Shown here in pieces: positions 8,720 through 17,133 of a DNA stretch of 64,000 nt (position 1 is its first letter; every line of letters starts with the position of its first letter). Source of the stretch: Halalkaliarchaeum sp. AArc-CO (GTDB lineage Archaea; Halobacteriota; Halobacteria; Halobacteriales; Haloferacaceae); contig NZ_CP087723.1 in NCBI RefSeq assembly GCF_024972735.1, forward strand, positions 2,232,001 through 2,296,000. The letters run 5' to 3'. Made by a program: the position numbers and the translations under genes. The notes below the pieces were generated by a model. That model was not told the origin of the DNA, made no database searches, and worked only from the letters and a program-made list of their open reading frames with translations.

Positions 8720-9748
8720 CTACGCGGTGTCGATGTCGCCGGCGTCCATGGCTTTCTCGACGGCCTCGACTGCTTCGACCATGTTCTCGAGTTTCTCGCG
8801 GGCGATCGGTCGCTCCACCGGCTTGAGCCCACAGTCCGGCGTGATCGTCAGCTGTTCGGGGGGGACGATCGACACCGCCTCCTCGATCCGGGCCCGGATC
8901 TCCTCGACCGAGTCGACGTCCCGGTCCTGCGGATCGACGACGCCGAACCCGATGTCGACGGTGCCGTCGTACTCTGCGAGCACGTCGGCCGGGTCGTCGG
9001 CGTCGTCGCTGGCGAACTCCAGATCCACTTCGTCGACCGGGAACGAGAACATCTCCGGGGCGAGGTTGTCGTAGTTGCCAGAACAGACGTGAACGCCCAG
9101 ACGGACGTCGTCGGGAACCTCCTCGGCGATCCGCGAGAGGCTCTCGTGGGCCAGCTCCGAATGTGGGGAGATCCCGAGCCCTGGCTCGTCGATCTGGATC
9201 CACTCGACGCCGGCGTCGACGAGCCGCGCGACCTCCGCAGCGACCAGTTCCGCGAGATCCGCGGTGAGCTCCCCGACGTCATCGTACGCCTGCGGCTGGC
9301 TGAACGACGCGAGCGTGAACGGCCCCGTCACCGTGACCTTGATCGGACAGTCGGTGACTGTCGTGGCGAACCGGTAGTCGTCGACCAGCCACGGCTGGCT
9401 CGAGGAGACCTCGTCGACGATCGTCGGCATCCCCGTGTTCCAGCCGGTTCCGTCCCCCCCGCCGTCCTGCTCCATGTTGTCGATAAACCGCGCGAAGTAT
9501 TCGATCATTCCCTCCCGCCGCACCTCCCCGTCGGTAACGACGTCCAGTCCCATCCGGTCGAAGACGTTCACGACGGCCCGGCTGGCGTCGTCCAGCGCTT
9601 CCTCGACCGTCTCTTCGGAGACCGAGCCGTCGGCGTGCGCGTCCTCGATCTCGGCAAGCCACGCCGGCCGGGGATAACTGCCGACGACTGTCGTCAAAAG
9701 GAAGCTCTCCGTTTCGTGGTCTGGGGGACGGAATCGTTCGCGCGTCAT
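8720..9748 (-). CDS. MetE catalytic-domain ('core') methyltransferase
   Basis: 342 aa from ATG 9748; an upstream ATG at 9796 would add 16 residues. It corresponds to the C-terminal catalytic half of cobalamin-independent methionine synthase and lacks the N-terminal folate-binding half. The zinc ligands are recognisable as HVC (His and Cys about residues 220 and 222), a Glu 24 residues after the His, and the Cys in PDCGLKP 84 residues after the first Cys, matching MetE spacing. VGSYPRP and QIDEPGLG are also family motifs. Core MetE proteins in other prokaryotes take methyl from methylcobamides or corrinoid proteins. Placed beside a corrinoid methyl-transfer set, it may make methionine from that pool; homocysteine use is inferred from the family. 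Confidence 0.85.
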   Translation of the reverse strand: MTRERFRPPDHETESFLLTTVVGSYPRPAWLAEIEDAHADGSVSEETVEEALDDASRAVVNVFDRMGLDVVTDGEVRREGMIEYFARFIDNMEQDGGGDGTGWNTGMPTIVDEVSSSQPWLVDDYRFATTVTDCPIKVTVTGPFTLASFSQPQAYDDVGELTADLAELVAAEVARLVDAGVEWIQIDEPGLGISPHSELAHESLSRIAEEVPDDVRLGVHVCSGNYDNLAPEMFSFPVDEVDLEFASDDADDPADVLAEYDGTVDIGFGVVDPQDRDVDSVEEIRARIEEAVSIVPPEQLTITPDCGLKPVERPIAREKLENMVEAVEAVEKAMDAGDIDTA

Positions 9749-9796
9749 TGTCCCGTGGTAAGGGTCGACCGGAATAATCGTTTGGCTTACCGGCAC

Positions 9797-10080
9797 GATC
9801 GGCGAATGTATCAGTAAAAATTCACATAATCATAATGTGACTGTTGTACAGATATACTGAACCGCAGATAGTAAACCCGAGTGATTCCTCACCGGTAAAT
9901 TGGACATGCAACTTATTGAAATATACTCAAAACCTCATTTTCCAAAGTACTAAACGAAAATAACGATGTATTCCACACTCTTGTCCGAACTTCTCTCGAA
10001 ACGCGGTTATGACATATTCCCTACTAGAGTGCGATAATATAAATTATCGTACTACAATATTCACGACCGGCGGCGGTCGT
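9797..10080. other. AT-rich intergenic region upstream of the MetE-like gene
   Basis: No convincing gene is present. Its low G+C contrasts with neighbouring coding DNA. It contains a near-perfect 17-bp palindrome (9823-9839) and several TATA-like stretches (around 9910-9920, 10035-10050). It should hold the leftward promoter of the MetE-like gene and the end of the ETF transcript. Confidence 0.6.
9823..9839. promoter_or_regulatory. 17-bp palindrome, operator candidate
   Basis: CACATAATCATAATGTG is symmetric apart from its centre and one mismatched pair. It lies 27 nt upstream of the alternative ATG (9796) of the MetE-like gene, within the expected promoter. Its core ATAATCAT recurs just before the corrinoid-protein gene (27638-27645). 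Confidence 0.45.
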
Positions 10081-11043
10081 CTACTCCTCGAGCTCTTCGA
10101 TGAGCCGCGGGACGACCTCGTGGAGGTCGGCGACGACCGCGTAGTCGGCCTTCTGCATGATCGCGGCCTCGGGGTCGGTGTTGATCGCGATCACGTTCTC
10201 GCTTCCCTTGCAGCCGACCCAGTGCTGGACGGCCCCGCTGATGCCAGCGGTGATGTACACCTCGGGGGCGATCTTCGCACCCGTCTGGCCGATCTGGTCG
10301 TCGTGGGGTCGCCACCCCTCGTTGACCGCCGCGCGGGTGGCGCCGACCGTCCCGGTGAGCAGATCCGCGAGCTCCTCGAGCTGATCGAAGTCCTCCGCGC
10401 TGCCGACGCCGCGGCCGCCACCGATGACGACCCGGGCCTCCGACAGGGGGATACCCTCCATGTCGGACTCCTCCTGCCGGACGACGCGGACGGCGACGTC
10501 CTCGTCGTCGAGGTCGGGCGCGAACGGCTCCACGGCGGTATCGGCCGCCGCGTCGGCGGGCTCGGCGGACACCTCGTGGGGGACGACCGTAAGCAGCTTG
10601 ACGTCCGCCTCGAGCTCGGCGTGCTCGATGAGGCTGCCGCCCCAGCGCTGGCGGGTGACCCCGTACACGTCGCTGGCCTCGACTTCGGTACAGCTCGTGG
10701 CCAGCGGCACGTCGAGCTGCGTCGCCAGGTGCGCGAGCACCTCGTGACCGCGGTCGCTTCCGGGAGAGACAACCGTCCCGGCCGACAGCTCTTCGACGAG
10801 CTGGGCCAGGCTCTTTGCGTACCCTTCCGGTGCGTAGGCGTCCAGCAGGTCGTGCTCGATCGCACACACCTGATCGACGCCGTACGCCGAGAGATCCTCG
10901 GCGACGTCTCCTGCGCCGTCACCGAACGCGGCAGCGACGAGCTGTTCGTCCTCCTGTGTCGCGACGTCTCGGGCGAACGTGACCGTCTCCAGGGAGACGT
11001 CGTCGACCGCGCCGGCGTCGTGTTCGACGAGTGTAAGTACCAT
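10081..11043 (-). CDS. etfA: Electron transfer flavoprotein, alpha subunit
   Basis: 320 aa. The C-terminal FAD-binding domain carries the ETF-alpha signature GQTGAKIAPEVYITAGISGA, followed by QHWVGCKGSENVIAINTD. The N-terminal half is the adenine-nucleotide-hydrolase-like ETF fold. ETF takes two electrons from flavoprotein dehydrogenases and passes them singly to ETF:quinone oxidoreductase, which is not encoded in this window. It starts immediately after the ETF-beta stop codon (no intergenic bases), so the two are co-transcribed. The dimethylglycine-dehydrogenase-type gene directly upstream is its obvious electron donor. Confidence 0.95.
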   Translation of the reverse strand: MVLTLVEHDAGAVDDVSLETVTFARDVATQEDEQLVAAAFGDGAGDVAEDLSAYGVDQVCAIEHDLLDAYAPEGYAKSLAQLVEELSAGTVVSPGSDRGHEVLAHLATQLDVPLATSCTEVEASDVYGVTRQRWGGSLIEHAELEADVKLLTVVPHEVSAEPADAAADTAVEPFAPDLDDEDVAVRVVRQEESDMEGIPLSEARVVIGGGRGVGSAEDFDQLEELADLLTGTVGATRAAVNEGWRPHDDQIGQTGAKIAPEVYITAGISGAVQHWVGCKGSENVIAINTDPEAAIMQKADYAVVADLHEVVPRLIEELEE

Positions 11044-11808
11044 TTAGACCACCTCCAGATCTTCGAGCACTTCGACGACGTCCACGGCCGCCTCGGGGCT
11101 GTCCCCGAGCACTTCCGCGGGGCTGTCGTCCTGTTCCGGCACCTCGAGTTCGACCTTCCGGACGTCCGTGACGTCCTCGGGTTCGGCGCCGCTGCGGTCG
11201 ACGTCCGTCTGGCGGGCCTGCATTCGGCTCCGCATCGACGGGTATCGCGGAGTGTTTACGCCCTCCTTCACGGTGACGACAGCGGGCATCGGAACCTCGA
11301 AGACGTCGTTGCCGCCGGGCACTTCGCGCTTCGCGATCACGGTGTCGCCGTCGACTTCGACATCCTTGATTCCGGTGACGACCGGCAGGCCGAGCTGGTT
11401 CGCCACGCGGATACCGACCTGGTAGTTCTGTGCGTCGGCGGACTCGTTTCCGAAGAACAGCAGGTCGTACTTCGACTCGCCGTCCTCATCGCTCACGGCC
11501 TCGGCGATCTCGCGGGCGGTGGTGATCGGACCCCACTCGTGATCTCCGGCCTCGAGCAGCTTCGCCTCGTCTGCGCCCATTGCGACGCCCGTGCGGAGCT
11601 GTTCGGTGGCGTCCTCGTCGCCGAGCGTCAGCACCGTCGAGGTGCCGCCGTTCTCCTCGACGAGGCTGACTGCCTCCTCGATAGCGCACTCCTCGTGCGG
11701 GCTGATTGTGTAGCCGATGCTGCTGGCGTCGACGTCCTGTTTGTCGTCGGTCAGTACGATCTTTGCGCCCGTGTCGGGCACGCGCTTGATACAGGCTATG
11801 GTTTCCAT
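11044..11808 (-). CDS. etfB: Electron transfer flavoprotein, beta subunit
   Basis: 254 aa. It begins METIACIKRVPDTG, typical of ETF-beta, and has the conserved IGYTISPHEECAIEEAV and VANQLGLPVVTGI segments and the signature region around EVPMPAVVTVKEGVNTPRYP. It binds AMP/FAD structurally and forms the dimer with EtfA. The upstream flavoprotein gene ends 65 nt earlier on the same strand, separated by a strong hairpin. That arrangement makes a three-gene unit of dehydrogenase, ETF-beta and ETF-alpha. Confidence 0.95.
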   Translation of the reverse strand: METIACIKRVPDTGAKIVLTDDKQDVDASSIGYTISPHEECAIEEAVSLVEENGGTSTVLTLGDEDATEQLRTGVAMGADEAKLLEAGDHEWGPITTAREIAEAVSDEDGESKYDLLFFGNESADAQNYQVGIRVANQLGLPVVTGIKDVEVDGDTVIAKREVPGGNDVFEVPMPAVVTVKEGVNTPRYPSMRSRMQARQTDVDRSGAEPEDVTDVRKVELEVPEQDDSPAEVLGDSPEAAVDVVEVLEDLEVV

Positions 11809-11831
11809 GGTTGTGTGTTGAAGTGATTACT

Positions 11832-11865
11832 GGAACGCTAAAGAAACCGGGGGTTTCAGCGTTCC
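11832..11865 (-). promoter_or_regulatory. Intercistronic hairpin between the flavoprotein gene and etfB
   Basis: GGAACGCT (11832-11839) pairs with AGCGTTCC (11858-11865), and GAAACC (11843-11848) pairs with GGTTTC (11852-11857), with a 3-nt loop and a small bulge. No T-run follows in the leftward direction, so a processing or stability element, or a partial stop that sets ETF dosage, is more likely than a full terminator. Confidence 0.6.
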
Positions 11866-11873
11866 TACAGGGC

Positions 11874-14393
11874 TTACTGCAGGACGCGGTCGTTGCTCGG
11901 ATCGAACAGCGGCTTGCTGCCGACTCGCTCGACGGTGACCGGGTAGTGGTCACCCATGTATTCGACCTGCAGGCTCTCGCCTTCCTCTGCGTACTCCTGT
12001 GGGATGTACGCCATCAGCAGGTGCTTGCCCAGGGACGGACCGGTGCCGGCACTGGTTACGTACGAGCGACGGCCCTCTTCGTCGACGAGCACGTTGCCGT
12101 CCTGATCGAGGACCGGCTCGTTGCCCGTCATGAACCGCGGCTCGCCGCCTTCGGGGGCGTGGTCGTCGACGGTGAGGGTACACAGCGTGGCGACGTTCTC
12201 CTCCTCGATCGCCTCTGCGTACGCCTCCTTGCCGATGAAGTCCTCGTCCTTGACGCCGTGGAAGGTGAGGCCTGCCTCGGCGGGGTTGTACTCCAGTTCG
12301 AGCTCGTGGCCGTACAGCCGGTAACCCTTCTCCATGCGACCGGTGGTGCCGTAGACGCCCATGCCGACCGGACGGATGTCGTACGCTTGACCTGCCTCGT
12401 AGATGAGGTCCCACAGGCGGCCGCCCTGCTCCATCGGGGCGTACAGCTCCCAGCCGAGTTCGCCGACGTAGGAGATGCGGAACGCCCAGACGTCGACCTC
12501 GCCGAGCGTGAGTTCCTGTGCGGTGTACGGCGGGAACTCCTCGTGGGAAACGTCTTCCTCGGCGAGATCCTGGATGACGTCCCGGGCGTTGGGGCCCCAG
12601 ACGCCCAGGGTCGCAAGCGACGACGTCTTGTCGACGATGCGGACGTCCAGATCGCCGATGTTGTTGCGGAACCACCGCTTGTCGGGACCGGTCTCTCCGC
12701 CGCCGGTCATCACACGGAAGTGGTCCTCCGCGAGGCGAGCCATCGTCAGATCGGAGACGAAGCCGCCGTTCTTCGCGAGCACGGGAGTGTACACCGATTC
12801 GCCGACGTCGATGGACGTATCCGCGACCATGACCTTCTGGGTGAACTCCTCGACGTCATCGCCGACGAGATCGAGGATACCGAAGCCCATGTCGCCGATC
12901 ATGCCGACGTTGTCGCGCATGTGGAGATGCTCGCCCAGGATGATCTCGGACCACCAGCGACTGTCCCACTCGTTGGGACGCTGGAGGCCGTCGAGTTCGT
13001 CCTCGTACTTCTCGAGGAGGTCCTCGTTGGACTCGAACCACTGCGGGCGCTCCCAGCCGGCGGATTCGAAGAACTCCGCGCCGAGTTCCTCCTGCCGGCC
13101 GTAGAAGGCGCTCTGGCGGAGGGGACGCGAGGACTGCCACTGCTCGCGCGGGTGGACGATGTCGTAGATCTTCTGGAATCCTTCGTGGGCACGCTCTTTG
13201 ACGAACTTCTTGGAGGTTCCGTAGCCCTCGAAGCGGTTGACGTCGGACTGGTGGAGGTCGACCTCGGGATAGCCCTGGGTCATCCACTGGGCGGTGTACT
13301 TCGCGAACGCCGGCGCTTCCTTGATCCAGATCGCCGCACACGACCAGAGGCCGTCGACGTCGTCCATCGGGCCGACCAGCGGCATGCCGTCCGGCGTGAC
13401 CGAAAGCAGGCCGTCGATCGCGTGACGGATCTCGGCGTCCTCGAGGATTTCGGGCATGATCTCCAGGGCGTGCTCCATCGACGGATCGAACGCGTCCTGG
13501 GTCAGCGGCGGCTGCGTCGGCGACAGCGGCGCCTCCTCGTTGGACGGGACGTCCTCGACGTCCCACAGGATCGGCCGGTGCTCGTAGGAGCCGACCTCCA
13601 TGTCGTTACCGCTCGGCCGCTCGTACATCTGGGTGTCGACGTCACGGACGATCGGGAAGCCGACCTCCTCGCCGGTCTCCTCGAGTACGTCGATCGGACC
13701 GACGCTGATCATCTGGTGGACGGCCGGTGTGAGCGGGATCTCGGTGCCGGCCATCTCCGCGAGCTTCGGGGCCCAGAGGCCGGCGGCGATGACGACCTCG
13801 TCGGCGGAAACCGTTCCGCGGTCGGTCTCGACAGCCGAGATCGCGCCGTCTTCGACGTGAATGTCGGTTACTTCGGTGTTTGCAAACGACTGCAGCACAC
13901 CCCACTCCTCGGCTTCCTTTCGCTTGATCTCGCCGAACCGGAGGGGGTCACAGACGCCGGCGTTGGGCTCCCAGAAACCACCCTCGATGATGTCCTCGTT
14001 GATGTACGGGACCATCTCTTTGACTTCCTCGGTGGAGATGATCTCCGCGTCCTGACCCCACGACTTCGAGGAGGCGATCTGGCGGCGGAACTCCTCCATT
14101 CGCTCCTCGGTTCGGGCGACCTCGATACCGCCGCTGTTGGTGAAGAGGTCTTCCTCTTTGTACTGTTCCATCGCGTCCTTCGTCAACAAGGCCATCTCCT
14201 TGTTGTGCTCGATGGGGAAGATAAAGTTGGACGCGTGGCCGGTGGATCCACCCGGGTCCGGGAACGGCCCCTTGTCGATGAGAACGATGTCCTCGCGGCC
14301 CTGGTCCGCGAGGTGATACGCGAGGCTCGTTCCGACGATCCCTGCGCCGATAATGACGGTGCCTGCCTTCGACGGCAGCTCTTTACTGCTCAT
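11874..14393 (-). CDS. Dimethylglycine/sarcosine dehydrogenase-type FAD protein with folate-binding GCV_T domain
   Basis: 839 aa, the length of mitochondrial DMGDH and SarDH. About residues 10-370 are the DAO-type FAD oxidase domain (Rossmann motif VIIGAGIVGTSLAYH). His53 in GSTGHASN aligns with the His that carries covalent FAD in DMGDH. A short FAO_M linker is followed by the aminomethyltransferase domain (about 430-830; YVGELGWELYAP) that binds tetrahydrofolate. The family removes an N-methyl group, sends electrons to ETF and delivers methylene-THF. Its neighbours are etfBA. Substrate could be dimethylglycine, sarcosine or both; sequence alone does not decide. Confidence 0.88.
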   Translation of the reverse strand: MSSKELPSKAGTVIIGAGIVGTSLAYHLADQGREDIVLIDKGPFPDPGGSTGHASNFIFPIEHNKEMALLTKDAMEQYKEEDLFTNSGGIEVARTEERMEEFRRQIASSKSWGQDAEIISTEEVKEMVPYINEDIIEGGFWEPNAGVCDPLRFGEIKRKEAEEWGVLQSFANTEVTDIHVEDGAISAVETDRGTVSADEVVIAAGLWAPKLAEMAGTEIPLTPAVHQMISVGPIDVLEETGEEVGFPIVRDVDTQMYERPSGNDMEVGSYEHRPILWDVEDVPSNEEAPLSPTQPPLTQDAFDPSMEHALEIMPEILEDAEIRHAIDGLLSVTPDGMPLVGPMDDVDGLWSCAAIWIKEAPAFAKYTAQWMTQGYPEVDLHQSDVNRFEGYGTSKKFVKERAHEGFQKIYDIVHPREQWQSSRPLRQSAFYGRQEELGAEFFESAGWERPQWFESNEDLLEKYEDELDGLQRPNEWDSRWWSEIILGEHLHMRDNVGMIGDMGFGILDLVGDDVEEFTQKVMVADTSIDVGESVYTPVLAKNGGFVSDLTMARLAEDHFRVMTGGGETGPDKRWFRNNIGDLDVRIVDKTSSLATLGVWGPNARDVIQDLAEEDVSHEEFPPYTAQELTLGEVDVWAFRISYVGELGWELYAPMEQGGRLWDLIYEAGQAYDIRPVGMGVYGTTGRMEKGYRLYGHELELEYNPAEAGLTFHGVKDEDFIGKEAYAEAIEEENVATLCTLTVDDHAPEGGEPRFMTGNEPVLDQDGNVLVDEEGRRSYVTSAGTGPSLGKHLLMAYIPQEYAEEGESLQVEYMGDHYPVTVERVGSKPLFDPSNDRVLQ

Positions 14394-14655
14394 ACGTGAA
14401 CTACATTATCAGCCAATCCTAAAAAACACTATCCCATCAAGATTTCATGTCTTTATTATCCCCGACGAGGAACGCCGGATCCGACGCCTCACGCCCGACA
14501 GGATCGGCGAAAACCGAACGTTGCAAACTCTCGTTGTTCGCAATGACTTTAATTATATTTAACTATATATCCCTAACTCTTGCCGTTAAATAGTTCGCTC
14601 CTTTAAGTGCTCCATTACAACAGTAGGAATGTTATCGTAGTGAACGGTCCGGCGT

Positions 14656-15048
14656 TCACTCCTCGTCGACCACCACGTACTCCCCGAAGTCCTCGACGGT
14701 GCCGACAGTCGGTGCTCCGAGCATGAGCCACACTGCCTCACCTTCGTCGGCGTCGTTCAAAAGTTGTCGCGGTGTCTCCGAGGGAACGCGGACGACGCCC
14801 CACTTCGGCACGTCGACGAGATCGCCTCCGATCCGAGCTCTTCCGGGACCGGACAACAGCACGAACACCTCCTCCTGGCGCTCGTGTTTGTGGTACCCGG
14901 TGACGTCCCCCGGGGACAGCCGGATGAAGTTTACCCGCATCTCCGTTGCGCCGAGAGCCTCCGTTAGCTTTCGGTGGTTGAGCCCGGACTCGGGGAACTG
15001 ATCTGGTTCGATCTCGTCGGGATCGACGACGGTGTACTCGTGGGACAT
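14656..15048 (-). CDS. Small single-domain cupin
   Basis: 130 aa from ATG 15048. Cupin motif 1 is visible as GYHKHERQEEVFVLLSGPGR (two His and a Glu as likely metal ligands) and motif 2 near WGVVRVPSETPRQLLND. Such proteins are often metal-dependent isomerases or dioxygenases, or small-molecule sensors. It is divergent from the corrinoid-activator gene and shares a 132-bp intergenic region with it, so a role in this methyl-transfer system is plausible but not proven. Confidence 0.8.
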   Translation of the reverse strand: MSHEYTVVDPDEIEPDQFPESGLNHRKLTEALGATEMRVNFIRLSPGDVTGYHKHERQEEVFVLLSGPGRARIGGDLVDVPKWGVVRVPSETPRQLLNDADEGEAVWLMLGAPTVGTVEDFGEYVVVDEE

Positions 15049-15180
15049 CGTTCGGACAATCCGAGTCGTTGTGAATATACTTTTTGTCAACTAATTATAT
15101 CATGCGCGGTTCGTGCCGAGGTACCAAACAACGGCGACACGCTTTTGACTGGGGGTTCCTGTTTTCCAACAGAAACCTAC
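15049..15180. promoter_or_regulatory. Divergent promoter region, cupin / RACo
   Basis: A leftward TATA-like element (AAAGTATATTC on the minus strand, about 15074-15084) lies ~30 nt before the cupin ATG. A second AT-rich box (aattatat, 15093-15100) faces the RACo-type gene, whose ATG at 15181 would then have a leader of roughly 55 nt. Both genes could be controlled from this one region. Confidence 0.45.
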
Positions 15181-17133
15181 ATGAGTGACGATTCGACTGT
15201 GCGATTCTCCCCCTGGGAAACCAGCGTCGACGTCGAGGAGGGAACAACCCTTCTCGAGGCAGCCGACCGAGCGGGACTTTCGATCGAGAGTCTCTGCGGT
15301 GGGGAGGGTCTCTGTGGAACCTGCAAGGTCATCGTCGACGACGGTGAAGACTGTCTGTCCCCCGTAACGGACGCCGACGAACTACTGTTGTCCGAAGAGC
15401 AGCTCGAAGCGGGCTATCGTCTCTCCTGTCGTGCGAACGTCGAATGCAGCCCGGTAGACGTCACGGTTCCGAACGTCTCACAGAACACTGGCGGCGTCGT
15501 CCTCACCGAGGGTCGCGAACTGGAGGTCGACCTCGATCCAGTGGTCACAAACTACCACCTCGAGCTGTCGCCGCCGTCGCTTTCGGACAACACGGCCGAT
15601 CTCGAGCGCGTGGGCGAGGCGCTCGAGGATAACTACGGGGTCACGATCGAGGAGATCGATCGAACTGTCCATCAGGAGCTTCCGAACCTGATTCGCGGGG
15701 CGGAGGCCGACGAAAAGCTCCACGCAACGGTGACGGTGTACGACGACGAGGAGATCATCGACGTCACGCCGGGATGGGACGAGACCATGTACGGGCTGGC
15801 GATCGACATCGGCACGACGACCATCGCCGTCTACCTCGTCGACCTCCAGACCGGCGATCGCGCTGCGGTGAGTTCGCGGATGAATCCACAGAGCAAGTTC
15901 GGCGGCGACATCATGAGCCGGATGCGACACACCCGGCGAAGCGAGAACGGTCGCGAGGAGCTCCAGGACGCGATCGTCGGCGGGGTAAACGAGCTCGTCG
16001 AGGAAGTAATCGAGGAGGCAGGGATCGACGCCGAGGACGTCTACGAGGCGGTGTTCGTCGGGAACACCGCGATGCATCACCTCTTTTTGGGGATCGATCC
16101 CCACTATGTCGCCGGCTCCCCGTACGTGGCGGCCAACCACGCCCCCGTCACTGTCAAGGCCAGAGAACTGGACATCGACATCAACCCCGCCGGCTACCTC
16201 TACTGGCTCCCGATAAGCGGCGGCTGGGTCGGACCCGACAAGGTGTCGGTGCTCCTGGTGTCACAACACCACGAAAACGAGGAGCTCACCGTCTGTGTCG
16301 ACATCGGGACCAACGGCGAGATCTCGGTCGGAAACAGCGAACGGATGTGGTCGACCTCCGCGCCGGCCGGTCCCGCCCTCGAAGGTGCAGAGATCACACA
16401 CGGCGTACGCGCCCAGGACGGCGCCGTCGAGTTCGTCACCATCGACGCGGAGACGCTTTCACCCGACCTCGAGGTCATCGGCGAGGAACCGCCCATCGGG
16501 ATCTGTGGGTCGGGGATCATCGACGTGCTCGCGGAACTGTTCGAGGCGGGCGTGATCGACCAGCGGGGGCAGTTCCAGGAGGAGCTTCTGGATCATCCGC
16601 GGCTCAGGCGAAACGCCGACAACGTCATCGAGTACGTGCTCGTCTTCGACGAGGAGTCCGGGATCGACGGCGACGTCGTCGTCACCCAGAACGACCTCCG
16701 GGAGATCCAGCAGGCGAAGGCCGCGATCCAAGCTGGCACCCGCGTGTTGATGGACGAACTCGAGATCGACGCCGTCGATAGGGTCGTCCTCGCGGGGGCG
16801 TTCGGCAACTACATCGATCCGGAGTCCGCGATGACGGTCGGCCTGTATCCCGACGTCGACTTCGACGCAGTCGAGTCCCTCGGCAACGCCGCCGGGATCG
16901 GCGCACAGCTCGCGCTGTTGAACCGGGAGAAGCGGGCCCAGGCCATGGAGATCGTCGATCATGTCGAGTACTTCGAGATCGCCGGGACCGAAGTGTTCCG
17001 GAACAACTTCATGGAGTCGATGTACGTCCCCCACCAGCGGATCGAACTGTACCCCAGCGTCCTGGAACGGATCGGCGAGTTCGACGAGGAGCGGGGTGTC
17101 GTCGTGCGGGACGGACAGCGGGCCGAACGATGA
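15181..17133 (+). CDS. RACo-type reductive activator of corrinoid proteins (2Fe-2S ferredoxin + ASKHA ATPase)
   Basis: 650 aa from ATG 15181; the open frame extends further up but the added residues are non-homologous. Residues 1-95 are a [2Fe-2S] ferredoxin with ligands Cys39, Cys45, Cys48 (CGGEGLCGTC) and Cys83 (LSCRA). A linker domain follows, then an ASKHA-fold ATPase from about residue 203 (YGLAIDIGTTTIAVYLVDL) to the end. This is the architecture of RACo, which spends ATP to reduce inactive Co(II) corrinoid protein to Co(I); methanogen RamA carries 4Fe-4S clusters instead. Its ATGA overlap with the DUF1638 gene suggests coupling. Confidence 0.92.
   Translation: MSDDSTVRFSPWETSVDVEEGTTLLEAADRAGLSIESLCGGEGLCGTCKVIVDDGEDCLSPVTDADELLLSEEQLEAGYRLSCRANVECSPVDVTVPNVSQNTGGVVLTEGRELEVDLDPVVTNYHLELSPPSLSDNTADLERVGEALEDNYGVTIEEIDRTVHQELPNLIRGAEADEKLHATVTVYDDEEIIDVTPGWDETMYGLAIDIGTTTIAVYLVDLQTGDRAAVSSRMNPQSKFGGDIMSRMRHTRRSENGREELQDAIVGGVNELVEEVIEEAGIDAEDVYEAVFVGNTAMHHLFLGIDPHYVAGSPYVAANHAPVTVKARELDIDINPAGYLYWLPISGGWVGPDKVSVLLVSQHHENEELTVCVDIGTNGEISVGNSERMWSTSAPAGPALEGAEITHGVRAQDGAVEFVTIDAETLSPDLEVIGEEPPIGICGSGIIDVLAELFEAGVIDQRGQFQEELLDHPRLRRNADNVIEYVLVFDEESGIDGDVVVTQNDLREIQQAKAAIQAGTRVLMDELEIDAVDRVVLAGAFGNYIDPESAMTVGLYPDVDFDAVESLGNAAGIGAQLALLNREKRAQAMEIVDHVEYFEIAGTEVFRNNFMESMYVPHQRIELYPSVLERIGEFDEERGVVVRDGQRAER

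Noticed and set aside
10009-11826. A 605-aa open frame opposite etfBA
   Set aside because: Both ETF subunits are unambiguous on the other strand.
11811-14399. An 862-aa open frame opposite the DMGDH-type gene
   Set aside because: The opposite strand encodes a full-length flavoprotein with all motifs. The mirror frame is an artefact of high G+C.
14394-14655. Possible small RNA or gene in the AT-rich gap before the DMGDH-type gene
   Set aside because: The region has only promoter-like AT-rich sequence and no reading frame or clear stem-loop.
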